From contig JBMOQH010000011.1 in assembly GCA_049322795.1 (NCBI GenBank), forward strand, positions 1-64,000: 64,000 nucleotides of DNA, given 5' to 3'. The DNA comes from Immundisolibacter sp049322795 (GTDB taxonomy: Bacteria > Pseudomonadota > Gammaproteobacteria > Immundisolibacterales > Immundisolibacteraceae). The position numbers and the translations under genes are program-made. A model generated the notes under the pieces. It made no database searches. It saw only the letters and a program-made list of their open reading frames with translations, and was not told where the DNA came from. Below are positions 33,888 through 42,791 of the stretch, in pieces (positions within the stretch are counted from its first letter, which is position 1; the number at the start of each line of letters is the position of its first letter).

Positions 33888-35351
33888 GTGAACAAGTATT
33901 CCGACCTGCCCGTGAAGCTCGCCGCCTCGGTGCGCTCGCTGCGGGATTTCCTGGAGCTGCTCGACAGCCACGGCCAGTGCATCACCTGGCCGGACGCGGT
34001 GATGCCGGAGCCGGACATCCGCGAGATTTGCGTGGCCGCCGGGCAGGACGTGCCGGGCGCGCCGGCCATCCTGTTCGACAAGATTCGCGGCTACCCGGAC
34101 AAGCGGCTGGTGACCGGCGTGCACGGCAGCTGGGCCAACCTCGCCGTGCTGCTCGGGCACCCCAAGAGCACCACCATCAAGACGATGTTCTACGACATCA
34201 TCAGCCGATGGGGCTCGGAAAAGGCGCAGCTGCCGCGCATCAAGCCCGAGCAGGCGCCGGTGCACGAGGTGCGCATCGAGCGCGACATCAACCTGTACGA
34301 CATCCTGCCGCTGTACCGCATCAACGATTTCGACGGCGGTTACTACATCGGCAAGGCCAACGTGGTCAGCCGCGACCCGAACGACCCCGACAACTTCGGC
34401 AAGCAGAATGTCGGCATCTACCGTATCCAGCCGCACGGCCCGGACGAGTTCACGCTGATGAGCGTGCCCATCCACGACATGGGCCGGCACATGCAGGCGG
34501 CCGAGGAGACCGGCAAGCCGCTGAAGATCGCCGTCATGCTGGGCAACCACCCGGCCATGGCCATGTTCGCCGCCACACCCATCGGCTACGACGAGTCCGA
34601 GTACAGCTACGCCTCGGCCATGATGGGCGCTCCCATCGAGCTCACCGAATCGGGCAACGGGCTCGACATCCAGGCGCACGCCGAGATCGTCATCGAGGCC
34701 GAGTACGTGCACGGCCGGCGCGATTTCGAGGGGCCGTTCGGCGAATTCCCCGGCTCCTACAGCGGCGTGCGGCGGGCGCCGGTGTTCAAGGTGACGGCGG
34801 TGTCGCACCGCAAGAATCCGATCTTCGAGAACATCTACATCGGCCGCGGCTGGACCGAGCACGACACGCTGATCGGTCTGAACACCTCGGCGCCGATCTA
34901 CGCCCAGCTGAAGAAGGAATTCCCGGAGGTGGTGGCGGTCAACGCGCTCTACCAGCACGGCCTGACCGGCATCATCGCGGTCAAGAACCGCTTCGCCGGC
35001 TTCGCCAAGAGCGTGGCGCTGCGCGCGCTGTCGACGCCGCACGGCCTCATGTACCTGAAAAACCTGATCATGGTCGACGCCGACGTCGATCCGTTCGACC
35101 TGAACCAGGTCATGTGGGCGCTGTCGGTGCGCACCCGCGCCAGCGACATCATGGTCCTGAACGACATGGCCATGATCATGATCGACCCCGCCGCGGTGAC
35201 GCCGGGCAAGGGCCATCACCTCATCATCGACGCCACCACCCACATGCCGCCCGACCCCATCGGCGGCGATGTCGAGATCGTCACCCCGCCGTCCGGGGCG
35301 GCCATCGACGCGCTGGCGGCGCGCATCCGCGATCTGCAGGGAGGACTCTGA
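33888..35351 (+). CDS. UbiD-family prenylated-FMN decarboxylase
   Basis: A 487-residue UbiD-type enzyme: LPRIKPEQAPVHEVRI, prenyl-FMN and metal segment NVGIYRIQ, and the catalytic-Glu region GRRDFEGPFGEFPGSY (about 265-282). With the small D subunit at 35354 it forms a hydroxyarylic acid decarboxylase unit (VdcCD/ShdCD-like) for conversion of hydroxybenzoate- or vanillate-type acids to phenols. The UbiX-like partner that makes prenyl-FMN is not in the window. The GTG start (33888) has GCAGGAGG upstream. Direction (decarboxylation versus carboxylation) is not evident. Confidence 0.9.
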   Translation: MNKYSDLPVKLAASVRSLRDFLELLDSHGQCITWPDAVMPEPDIREICVAAGQDVPGAPAILFDKIRGYPDKRLVTGVHGSWANLAVLLGHPKSTTIKTMFYDIISRWGSEKAQLPRIKPEQAPVHEVRIERDINLYDILPLYRINDFDGGYYIGKANVVSRDPNDPDNFGKQNVGIYRIQPHGPDEFTLMSVPIHDMGRHMQAAEETGKPLKIAVMLGNHPAMAMFAATPIGYDESEYSYASAMMGAPIELTESGNGLDIQAHAEIVIEAEYVHGRRDFEGPFGEFPGSYSGVRRAPVFKVTAVSHRKNPIFENIYIGRGWTEHDTLIGLNTSAPIYAQLKKEFPEVVAVNALYQHGLTGIIAVKNRFAGFAKSVALRALSTPHGLMYLKNLIMVDADVDPFDLNQVMWALSVRTRASDIMVLNDMAMIMIDPAAVTPGKGHHLIIDATTHMPPDPIGGDVEIVTPPSGAAIDALAARIRDLQGGL

Positions 35352-35353
35352 GC

Positions 35354-35584
35354 ATGGCCGTGAACTGTCCGCGCTGTGGCGGCGACGAGAACCGGGTCGA
35401 ATACCAGGGCAAGGAAAACGGTGAGGTGATCTGGACCGTGCACTACTGCACGGCCTGTTGCTTCACCTGGCGCGACACCGAGCCGGCGCTGTCGATCGAC
35501 CCCGCCAAGCGCCGCAAGGTATTCCAGATCGACCCCAGCCATCCCGAGCGTTTCGGGGTGGTGATTCCGCCGGTGGCGCGCTAA
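35354..35584 (+). CDS. Hydroxyarylic acid decarboxylase D subunit (VdcD/ShdD-like)
   Basis: A 76-residue zinc-ribbon-like protein with NCPRCGG and HYCTACCFTWRDTEP, which is the pattern of the small D subunits accompanying UbiD-type phenolic acid decarboxylases. It starts 3 nt after the UbiD gene. The cysteine pairs probably bind one metal ion. Its role in the complex is not well understood; co-occurrence with the C subunit is the main evidence. Confidence 0.88.
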   Translation: MAVNCPRCGGDENRVEYQGKENGEVIWTVHYCTACCFTWRDTEPALSIDPAKRRKVFQIDPSHPERFGVVIPPVAR

Positions 35585-35635
35585 GCCGGCTGCGCCGTGG
35601 CGCCCATCACCCCACGTCAAGGAGAAGGAACTCCA

Positions 35636-36751
35636 ATGACCCGACTCGATTACCTGCGCTACATGTCGCCGGCGCTGCTGGTGGCCAGCGGCGCGCTTGG
35701 CCTGCTGCTCGGCGGGCACTGGGTGTGGCTCGGCTTTGGCGCCTTCCTGCTGGTGGCGGCCATCGACCCGCTGCTGGGCAAGGACCACGGCATGCGCCGC
35801 GGCGCCCATCCGCGGCTGGCGGACGTGATCCTGTACTTCCAGGTGGTGCCGGTGGCGCTGCTGTGGGTGGCGTTCGCCTGGCGCATCGGCCACGCCAACG
35901 CCGGACTTGTGCCGCTCGATTACTTCGGCGCCGCCGTGTCGGTGGCGTTCATGACGGCCATCGGCGGTCTGCCGGCGGCGCACGAGATGTTCCATCGCCA
36001 CAGCGCGCTCGGCAAGTTCGTCGGCAGCGTGCTCGGCACCATCTTCGCGTCCGGATACAGCTCGCTCGCCCACGTTCACGTGCACCACATCGAGACCGAC
36101 ACGCCGGACGACACCGAAACGCCGCGCCGCGGCGAGAGCGTGTACCACTTCGTGCTGCGCGCTGCCTACCGCCAGCACCGGCGCAGCTGGCAGATCGAGC
36201 TGGCGCGCCTGCGCAAGCTCGGCCTCGGCTTCTGGTCGCCGCGCAATCTGGTGCTGCGGGGCCTGGCGATGTACGCGCTGCTGCTGGGCGGCTTTTACCT
36301 GGCCACGGGTCTCACCGGCATGCTGCTGCTGATGCTGGTGTCGGCGCTTGGCCTGTTCATCCTCGAAATCTTCAGCTACATCCAGCATTACGGCCTGCTG
36401 CGCGAGCCGGGCACGCCGATCGAGGACCGCCACGCCTGGAACCACCTGACGCCGCTGGGTCGCGCGCTGACTTTCGAGATCGTCACCCATTCCCAGCATC
36501 ACGTGGACCCGGACCGGCCGTACTGGCGTCTGACGCCGAGGCCCAACGCGCCGCAGATGCCGAGCGCCGTCACCTGCTTCGTGCTGGCGCTGATCCCGCC
36601 GCTGTGGGAACGGCTGATCGGCCGTCCGCTGCTGCAGCATTGGGACGTTCACCACGCCAGCGCCCGCGAGCGCGAACTGGCGATTGCCGCCAACCGCGCC
36701 GCCGGTTGGCCCGACTGGCTTTCACCCGGTGCCGCTGTCAGCGCCGCCTAG
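35636..36751 (+). CDS. XylM/AlkB-type membrane di-iron hydroxylase 2
   Basis: A 371-residue paralogue of the enzyme at 17170, with the same histidine boxes (HEMFHRHS, LAHVHVHHIETD, FSYIQHYG, THSQHHVDPDRP) and similar C-terminus PPLWER. AGGAGAAGGAA upstream of ATG 35636 sets the start. Located between the decarboxylase and BenA-like alpha genes, it could hydroxylate an aromatic methyl group, but no dedicated ferredoxin or rubredoxin adjoins it. The reductase at 19844 is the nearest candidate donor. Confidence 0.85.
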   Translation: MTRLDYLRYMSPALLVASGALGLLLGGHWVWLGFGAFLLVAAIDPLLGKDHGMRRGAHPRLADVILYFQVVPVALLWVAFAWRIGHANAGLVPLDYFGAAVSVAFMTAIGGLPAAHEMFHRHSALGKFVGSVLGTIFASGYSSLAHVHVHHIETDTPDDTETPRRGESVYHFVLRAAYRQHRRSWQIELARLRKLGLGFWSPRNLVLRGLAMYALLLGGFYLATGLTGMLLLMLVSALGLFILEIFSYIQHYGLLREPGTPIEDRHAWNHLTPLGRALTFEIVTHSQHHVDPDRPYWRLTPRPNAPQMPSAVTCFVLALIPPLWERLIGRPLLQHWDVHHASARERELAIAANRAAGWPDWLSPGAAVSAA

Positions 36752-36793
36752 ACGGCGCGGACGGGCGCCCCCACACCCGAGAGGAGCCGAGAC

Positions 36794-38110
36794 ATGAAGA
36801 TCGAACAGTTCAAGACGCTGCTGGACGACCGTGCCAGCGACGGCGTGTTCGCCGTCAACCGCGACGTGTATCTCGACCCCGAGCTGTTCGAGCTGGAGAT
36901 GAAGCACATCTTCGAGAGCAGCTGGCTGTACCTGTGCCACGAAAGCCAGATTCCGAACGCGGGTGACTTCTTCACCACCCAAATGGGCCGCCAGCCGGTC
37001 GTGATCTCGCGCGGCAAGGACGGCAAGGTCCACGGCTTCGTCAACGCCTGTGCCCACCGCGGCGCCACGCTGTGCCGCACCCGCAAGGGCAACCAGCAGT
37101 TCCACACCTGCCCCTACCACGGCTGGGTGTACGACAGCGCCGGCAGGAACGTGGACATCAAGGACCACGCGACCGGCGCCTACCCGCCCGCCTTCGAGCA
37201 GCAATCGCATGATCTGAAGGCCATTCCGAAGCTCGAGTCCTACCGCGGCTTCGTGTTCGGCTCGCTGTCGGCGGACGTGCCGACGCTCCACGATCACCTC
37301 GGCGCGGCCCGGCCGTTCATCGACCTCATGGCCGAGCAGTCGGCGGATGGGCTCGAGGTGCTGCGCGGCAGCTCCACCTACACCTTCAACGCCAACTGGA
37401 AGCTGCAAGCCGAAAACGGCGTCGACGGCTACCACGTGACCAGCGTGCACGCCAATTACGTGGCCATGGTCCAGCGGCGCATGGCCACGGGCAAGGAAGA
37501 CAAGGTCAAGGCCATCGTCGGCGGCGGCGACATCACCAAGATGAAAAGCGGCGCCTACGATCTGGGCAGCGGCCACACGCTGCTGTGGGGCGTGGTGCCG
37601 GGCGCCATGGACCGGCCGCTCGCCATGCAGCGAGACGCGCTCGAACAGCGCGTCGGCAAGGTCAAGGCGCACTGGATGATCGACTGCAGCAGGAACCTCG
37701 GCCTGTTCCCGAACGTGTTCCTGATGGACCAGACCTCGACGCAGATCCGCGTGTTCCGGCCGCTGAGCGTGGACAAGACCGAGGTCACCATCTTCGGCAT
37801 CGCGCCCAAGGGCGAGAGCGCACCGGCACGCAACCGCCGCATCCGCCAGTACGAGGATTTCTTCAACGCCACCGGCATGGCGACGCCGGACGACCTGCGC
37901 GAGTTCGAGGCCTGCCAGGAAGGCAACCGCGGCCTTGCCGGTAGCCAGCAGCACCTCGACCGCGGCCTCGCGCGGGTGCAGTTCGAGCCGGACGAGGCGG
38001 CGCGCAGCATCGGCGCCGCGCCGCACTCGCTCGGCCCCGACTGGGCCGACGAGAACATCTTCCACAGCTTCTACCGCCGCTGGCAGCAGCTGCTGACCGG
38101 CCAGCGCTGA
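36794..38110 (+). CDS. Rieske dioxygenase alpha subunit (BenA class), copy 1 of tandem pair
   Basis: A 438-residue alpha subunit. Rieske ligands CAHRGATLC ... CPYHGW (about 79-105), iron site AENGVDGYHVTSVHANY (about 213-229). The benzoate/toluate-dioxygenase style is clear. The next gene is a close paralogue; a 156-bp stretch over the Rieske site differs by one base between them (36983-37138 versus 38349-38504), while the catalytic domains differ much more. No beta subunit is adjacent. The unpaired beta at 21027 is a candidate partner. Confidence 0.93.
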   Translation: MKIEQFKTLLDDRASDGVFAVNRDVYLDPELFELEMKHIFESSWLYLCHESQIPNAGDFFTTQMGRQPVVISRGKDGKVHGFVNACAHRGATLCRTRKGNQQFHTCPYHGWVYDSAGRNVDIKDHATGAYPPAFEQQSHDLKAIPKLESYRGFVFGSLSADVPTLHDHLGAARPFIDLMAEQSADGLEVLRGSSTYTFNANWKLQAENGVDGYHVTSVHANYVAMVQRRMATGKEDKVKAIVGGGDITKMKSGAYDLGSGHTLLWGVVPGAMDRPLAMQRDALEQRVGKVKAHWMIDCSRNLGLFPNVFLMDQTSTQIRVFRPLSVDKTEVTIFGIAPKGESAPARNRRIRQYEDFFNATGMATPDDLREFEACQEGNRGLAGSQQHLDRGLARVQFEPDEAARSIGAAPHSLGPDWADENIFHSFYRRWQQLLTGQR

Positions 38111-38138
38111 GCGCGCCGTCCCCCACGGAGATCACGCC

Positions 38139-39497
38139 ATGAACAAGCCCGTCGAGGCGCAAGCCCTCCTCAATCCCAGGGAGCTGGTGGTCGACGAACC
38201 TACCGACGGCACCTTCCTGGTCAGCCGGCGCCTGTTCAACGAGGCCGAGCTGTTCAAGCTCGAGATGAAGTACATCTTCGAGAACACCTGGCTGTTCCTG
38301 TGCCACGAGGGGCAGATTCCGAACCCCGGCGATTTCTTCACCACCGAGATGGGCCGCCAGCCGGTCGTGATCTCGCGCGGCAAGGACGGCAAGGTCCACG
38401 GCTTCGTCAACGCCTGCGCCCACCGCGGCGCCACGCTGTGCCGCACCCGCAAGGGCAACCAGCAGTTCCACACCTGCCCCTACCACGGCTGGGTGTACGA
38501 CAGCACCGGCAAGAACGTGGACATCAAGGATCACGCCACCGGCGCCTACCCGGCGGTGTTCGAGCAGCAGTCGCATGACCTGAAGGCCATCCCGCGGCTC
38601 GAGTCCTACCGCGGCCTCGTGTTCGGCTCGCTGAACCCGAACGTGCCGACGCTCGCCGAGCACCTCGGTGGCGCGGCCAAGGCGATCGATTTCGTCATGG
38701 ACCAGTCGGAACACCCGCTCGAGGTGCTGCGCGGCTGGTCCAGCTACACGCACCGCGGCAACTGGAAGCTGCAACCGGAAAACGGCATCGACGGCTACCA
38801 CTTCACCGCCGTGCACGCCAACTACGTCGGCGTGATGAAGCGCGACGCCGAGCGGCGGGCGCGCAAGGCGGCGGCCGGCGGCGTCGAGCGCAGCTTCGGT
38901 GGCGACTCGCTGCTGCAGATGAAAAGCGGCTGGTACGACTATGGCCACGGCCACACCCTGATGTGGGGCAGCTTCGGTCAGCCGCAGAACCGTCCGGTGT
39001 GGAGCCGGCGTGAGCAGCTCGCGGCCCGACACGGCGCCGCGCACGCCGAGTGGGTGGTGGGCCGTTTGCGCAACCTGCTGATCTTCCCGAACCTGCTGCT
39101 GATGGACCACGCGGCCACGCAGATTCGCGTCATCAAGCCGGTGTCGGTGGACTTCACCAAGGTCGAGAGCTTCGCACTCGGCGCCCGCGAGGACAGCCCG
39201 GACGTGCGTACCAAGCGCATCCGCCAGTTCGAGGACTTCTACAACGCCACGGGTCTGGCCACGCCGGATGATCTGGCTACCTTCGAGGCCTGTCACGACG
39301 GCCTGCAGGGCCGTCTGGTGCCTTGGCAGCTGGGCTACGACCGCGGCTTCGCGCATGTGCATGCCGGCGGCGACGCCGAGTCGGCGGCGGTCGGCATGGC
39401 CGTCGAAATGAGCGGTCCGGACTTCCAGGACGAGGTCCTGCTGCACGGCCAGTATCGCGAGTGGCTGCGCCTGCTGGCACCCGTCTTGACCGCCTGA
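38139..39497 (+). CDS. Rieske dioxygenase alpha subunit (BenA class), copy 2 of tandem pair
   Basis: A 452-residue alpha subunit 28 bp after copy 1. Rieske site CAHRGATLC ... CPYHGW and iron site PENGIDGYHFTAVHANY are intact. An insertion around residues 245-260 (RRARKAAAGGVERSF) distinguishes it from copy 1. The N-terminal 13 residues are unique, then the Rieske region is nearly identical at DNA level. Likely both oxygenases share a beta subunit or form mixed complexes, which is inference. Confidence 0.93.
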   Translation: MNKPVEAQALLNPRELVVDEPTDGTFLVSRRLFNEAELFKLEMKYIFENTWLFLCHEGQIPNPGDFFTTEMGRQPVVISRGKDGKVHGFVNACAHRGATLCRTRKGNQQFHTCPYHGWVYDSTGKNVDIKDHATGAYPAVFEQQSHDLKAIPRLESYRGLVFGSLNPNVPTLAEHLGGAAKAIDFVMDQSEHPLEVLRGWSSYTHRGNWKLQPENGIDGYHFTAVHANYVGVMKRDAERRARKAAAGGVERSFGGDSLLQMKSGWYDYGHGHTLMWGSFGQPQNRPVWSRREQLAARHGAAHAEWVVGRLRNLLIFPNLLLMDHAATQIRVIKPVSVDFTKVESFALGAREDSPDVRTKRIRQFEDFYNATGLATPDDLATFEACHDGLQGRLVPWQLGYDRGFAHVHAGGDAESAAVGMAVEMSGPDFQDEVLLHGQYREWLRLLAPVLTA

Positions 39498-39556
39498 CGC
39501 CTCGCCTTCCATAAGCAGAAACACGCCGGCTGCCCGCCGGCGACAAGGAGATGTCG

Positions 39557-41128
39557 ATGCCCGAATACCTGCCGCCCGGCGTGACGCGCGAGGACTTACA
39601 GTCCGCGCTGGCCGAGATTCGCTCCATCGTCGGCGCCGCCTGGGTCTTTGCCGATCCCGAGGGCGATCTGCAGCCGTACCTGGACCACATGTCCGCGGTG
39701 CCGCCGGAAAGCCGCATGCCATCGGCCGCCATCTCGGCTGCCTCGGTGGCGGAAGTGCAGGGCGTGCTGCAGGTGGCCAACAAGTACAAATTGCCGCTGT
39801 GGACCTACGGCAACGGCAAGAACTTTGCCTACGGCGGTCCGGCGCCCAAGCAGGCCGGTTATCTCGTGCTGGACCTCAAGCGCATGAACCGCATCCTCGA
39901 GGTCAACGAAGAGTCTGGCTACTGCCTGGTCGAGCCCGGCGTGTCGTATTACCAGCTCTACCAGCACCTGCAGGAAAAGGGCTACCAGCTGTGGATCGAC
40001 TGCGCCGCGCCCGGCTGGGGCGGCGTGATCGGCAATGCGCTGGAGCACGGCGCCGGCTACACGCCGTACGCCGACCACCTGCTGTTCTCCTGCGGCATGG
40101 AAGTGCTGCTGGCCGACGGTCAGCTGCTGCGCACCGGCATGGGCGCCATGCCCGGCAACAACAGCTGGCAGCTGTTCAAGTACGGCTTCGGCCCGTACGT
40201 GGACGGCATGTTCTCGCAGGGCAACTTCGGCATCGTCACCAAGATGGGCTTCTGGCTGATGCCCAAGCCCCCGGCCTACAAGCCGTTCATGGTCACCTTC
40301 CCGAACGAGGAGGACATCAAGCCGCTGATGGACATCCTGCGGCCGCTGAAGATGAACATGGTCATCCAGAACGGCGCGGTGATCGAACACATCTCCTACA
40401 GCGCCTCGGTGCAGCGCCTGCGCAAGGACATCTGGGACAAGCCCGGCCTGGTTCCGGACGAGCGCTGGCGCGAAGTGGCCAAGGAACTCGATCTGGGCAT
40501 GTGGAACCTGTACGGCGCCCTGTACGGCCTGCCGGAAAACGTCGAGATGACGTTCCAGCTGGTCGAGCTCGAGATGAAGCGCATCCCGGGCGCCAAGATC
40601 TACCTGCACGGCGACCGCCCGGCCGACGATGCCGGCTGGAATTACCGCGAAAAGCTGATGCGCGGCGAGCCGAACATGACCGAGTTCAACCTGGTCAACT
40701 GGGCCGGCGGCGGGCATCTGAACTTCACCCCCATGGCGGCCATGACCGGCAAGAACGCCTGGGACATGTTCACCATCTTCAAGGAACTGCTGAACCGCCA
40801 CGGCTTCGACATGATCTGCGAGGAAGTGGCGATGTTCCGCACCATGATCACGCTGGTCATGGTGATGTTCGACCCGCGCGACGAGGACGCCCGCAAGCGC
40901 GCCGACGCCTGCTCGCGCGAGCTGGTGGCCATCGCCAAGGCGCACGGCTACGGCGAGCTGAAGGCCAACCTCACCTACATGGACATCATCGCCGACATGT
41001 ACGACGGTCAGGACCACGCGCTGCGCAAGGTGAACCAGCGCATCAAGGACGCGCTGGACCCCAACGGCATCCTGTCGCCGGGCAAATCCGGCATCTGGCC
41101 GTCCAACTGGACCGGCCCGCGGTACTGA
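39557..41128 (+). CDS. 4-cresol dehydrogenase-like flavoprotein 2
   Basis: A 523-residue VAO/PCMH-family protein, paralogue of that at 30447 (shared GKNFAYGGPAPK, LDLKRMNRILEVNEE, PGWGGVIGNALEHGAGYTP). The start is ATG 39557, placed 6 nt after AAGGAG; the ATG at 39551 is too close to it. The substrate-cap region differs markedly (NMVIQNGAVIEHISYS and a truncated loop), so its substrate probably differs from that of copy 1. Its cytochrome partner follows after 10 bp. Confidence 0.92.
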   Translation: MPEYLPPGVTREDLQSALAEIRSIVGAAWVFADPEGDLQPYLDHMSAVPPESRMPSAAISAASVAEVQGVLQVANKYKLPLWTYGNGKNFAYGGPAPKQAGYLVLDLKRMNRILEVNEESGYCLVEPGVSYYQLYQHLQEKGYQLWIDCAAPGWGGVIGNALEHGAGYTPYADHLLFSCGMEVLLADGQLLRTGMGAMPGNNSWQLFKYGFGPYVDGMFSQGNFGIVTKMGFWLMPKPPAYKPFMVTFPNEEDIKPLMDILRPLKMNMVIQNGAVIEHISYSASVQRLRKDIWDKPGLVPDERWREVAKELDLGMWNLYGALYGLPENVEMTFQLVELEMKRIPGAKIYLHGDRPADDAGWNYREKLMRGEPNMTEFNLVNWAGGGHLNFTPMAAMTGKNAWDMFTIFKELLNRHGFDMICEEVAMFRTMITLVMVMFDPRDEDARKRADACSRELVAIAKAHGYGELKANLTYMDIIADMYDGQDHALRKVNQRIKDALDPNGILSPGKSGIWPSNWTGPRY

Positions 41129-41138
41129 GGCGGCGCAC

Positions 41139-41705
41139 ATGAGCATCAAAACGACAATCACGCGTCTGGCCGGTGCTGCCCTGTTGGGCCTGTGCGGCGC
41201 AGGGGTGGCGACTGCGGCCGACACCGCGCCTGCGGATGCCGCGGCCGCCCCCCCGGCCGAAGCCGCCACCCCGGTCGGCGAGCGCGGCGGCGAGGAGCTG
41301 TTCGTGCTGTTCTGCCGCGCCTGCCACGCGCCGGGCCCGGAGCACCCGGGCACGGCCAAACTGGCGCTGACCAAGGGTGCCGACAAGTCGGTGATCCTGA
41401 ACCGCGACGACCTGCCGGCCGAGTACATCGCGCACGTGGTGCGCAACGGCCTGCTCGGCATGCCGCCGCTGCGCCCCACCGACGTCACCGAAGCCGAACT
41501 CGAGCGCCTGGTCGAGTACGTGCGTAGCACGCCGGCCGACAAGGTGCCGGCGGAGCACCCCGGTGGCGCCTACGCCAACCCGCCGACGCTCAAAGAAATC
41601 TGGAACTTCGGCATCCGGCCGCGGCTGTTCACGGTCATCGTGCCGGCCATCGTCGTGTTGGTTGTGCTGACGACGCTCCTGGTACGTCGCCGGCGCAAGG
41701 CCTGA
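41139..41705 (+). CDS. Membrane-anchored cytochrome c, partner of flavoprotein 2
   Basis: A 188-residue cytochrome: signal peptide (to about residue 27), an Ala/Pro-rich linker, one haem site FCRACH, a methionine ligand in LLGMPPLRPTD, and a C-terminal membrane helix (VIVPAIVVLVVLTTLLV) ending in RRRRKA. The anchor and linker are absent from the smaller cytochrome at 32021, so the second flavocytochrome is probably tethered to the inner membrane, close to the respiratory chain. Confidence 0.88.
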   Translation: MSIKTTITRLAGAALLGLCGAGVATAADTAPADAAAAPPAEAATPVGERGGEELFVLFCRACHAPGPEHPGTAKLALTKGADKSVILNRDDLPAEYIAHVVRNGLLGMPPLRPTDVTEAELERLVEYVRSTPADKVPAEHPGGAYANPPTLKEIWNFGIRPRLFTVIVPAIVVLVVLTTLLVRRRRKA

Positions 41706-41731
41706 TCGGTCCATCAACTCAAGGAAATCTC

Positions 41732-42730
41732 ATGCGTTTCGTCATTCTGGGTGCCGGCGGTCTTGGCTCGGTCATCGGCGGTTATCTCGCCAAGTCCGGC
41801 GAGGACGTCACCCTCATTGCCCGCCCTGCGCACGCGCAGGCCATCAACGCCAACGGTCTGAAGATCAGCGGCGTTCGCGGCGACCATCTGGTGCGCGAGA
41901 ACCTTACCGCCGTCACCAGTCCGGACGAGGCCAAGGGCGAGTTCGATCACCTGATCATCCTGGTCAAGGGCAAGGACACCGAAACCGCGCTGGCCCAGGC
42001 CGAGGGTCTCAAGGCTCGCTGCAAGAGCGTGTTCTCGCTGCAGAACGGCGTCGGCAAGGAAGAGCGCCTGCGGCAATGGGCGGGGCGCGACAAGGTGATC
42101 GGCGCCTCCACCATCGAAGGCGGCACCCTGCACGAGCCGGGCGTGGTCAGCAACCCGCTCACCACGCCCACCACCGCCTGGTTCGGCGAGCTCGACGGCG
42201 GCACCAGCCCGCGCACCGACGCGCTGGCCGAGGCCTTCACGCGCAGCGGCCTGGTCGCCAAATCGGTGCCCAACATCATGCAGGTGCTGTGGGAAAAGCT
42301 GGTGCAGATCGGCACCGCGTCCGGCTGGTCGGTCAGCACGCTCAGCCTGCGCCTGTACTTCCAGGACGGCCTGCTGGTCCGCCAGGGCGCCGAGCACTAT
42401 GTGGCGCTGGCCAAGGACATGCTGCGCGTGTATGGCGCCATGGGCTACACGCCGCAGAACTTCTACGCCCCGATGTCGCAGTTCAAGGAGCTGAACGAGC
42501 TCGACTTCGAGGGCGGCGTCGCCATGATGATGAAGCTCGGCGAGCGCTTGAAGCAGCAGGGCATGCGCGGGCGCACGTCCATGCACGAGGACGTCATCCG
42601 CGGCAAGAAGACCGAGGTCGACTTTCTGCTGAAGCCGTTCCTGGACAAGGCGGCGGAGCTCGGCATCGCCGTGCCGGTGCTGGAAACCGTGTACCGCATC
42701 GTCAAAACGCAGGACACGTATCTGGAGTGA
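41732..42730 (+). CDS. Ketopantoate reductase-family (PanE/ApbA-like) dehydrogenase
   Basis: A 332-residue NAD(P) oxidoreductase: Rossmann motif GAGGLGSVIGGYLA (8-21), LQNGVGKEERL, and a C-terminal helical domain with KTEVDFLLKP. The fold is that of 2-dehydropantoate 2-reductase, but members in catabolic clusters often act on other 2-keto or 3-hydroxy acids. It is last in the plus-strand aromatic operon and followed by a clear terminator, so a catabolic role is more likely than pantothenate synthesis. Confidence 0.8.
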   Translation: MRFVILGAGGLGSVIGGYLAKSGEDVTLIARPAHAQAINANGLKISGVRGDHLVRENLTAVTSPDEAKGEFDHLIILVKGKDTETALAQAEGLKARCKSVFSLQNGVGKEERLRQWAGRDKVIGASTIEGGTLHEPGVVSNPLTTPTTAWFGELDGGTSPRTDALAEAFTRSGLVAKSVPNIMQVLWEKLVQIGTASGWSVSTLSLRLYFQDGLLVRQGAEHYVALAKDMLRVYGAMGYTPQNFYAPMSQFKELNELDFEGGVAMMMKLGERLKQQGMRGRTSMHEDVIRGKKTEVDFLLKPFLDKAAELGIAVPVLETVYRIVKTQDTYLE

Positions 42731-42748
42731 CCGGGCCGATGGTCGACA

Positions 42749-42777
42749 AAAACGGCGCCTCATGGCGCCTTTTTTGT
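42749..42777. terminator. Bidirectional Rho-independent terminator
   Basis: ACAAAAACGGCGCC-TCAT-GGCGCCTTTTTTG: a 6-bp GC stem extended by A:T pairs, with a T-run on the plus strand and an A-run (T-run on minus) on the other side. It lies between convergent genes ending at 42730 and 42792. Confidence 0.9.
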
Positions 42778-42791
42778 TTTGGGGCTCTGCG

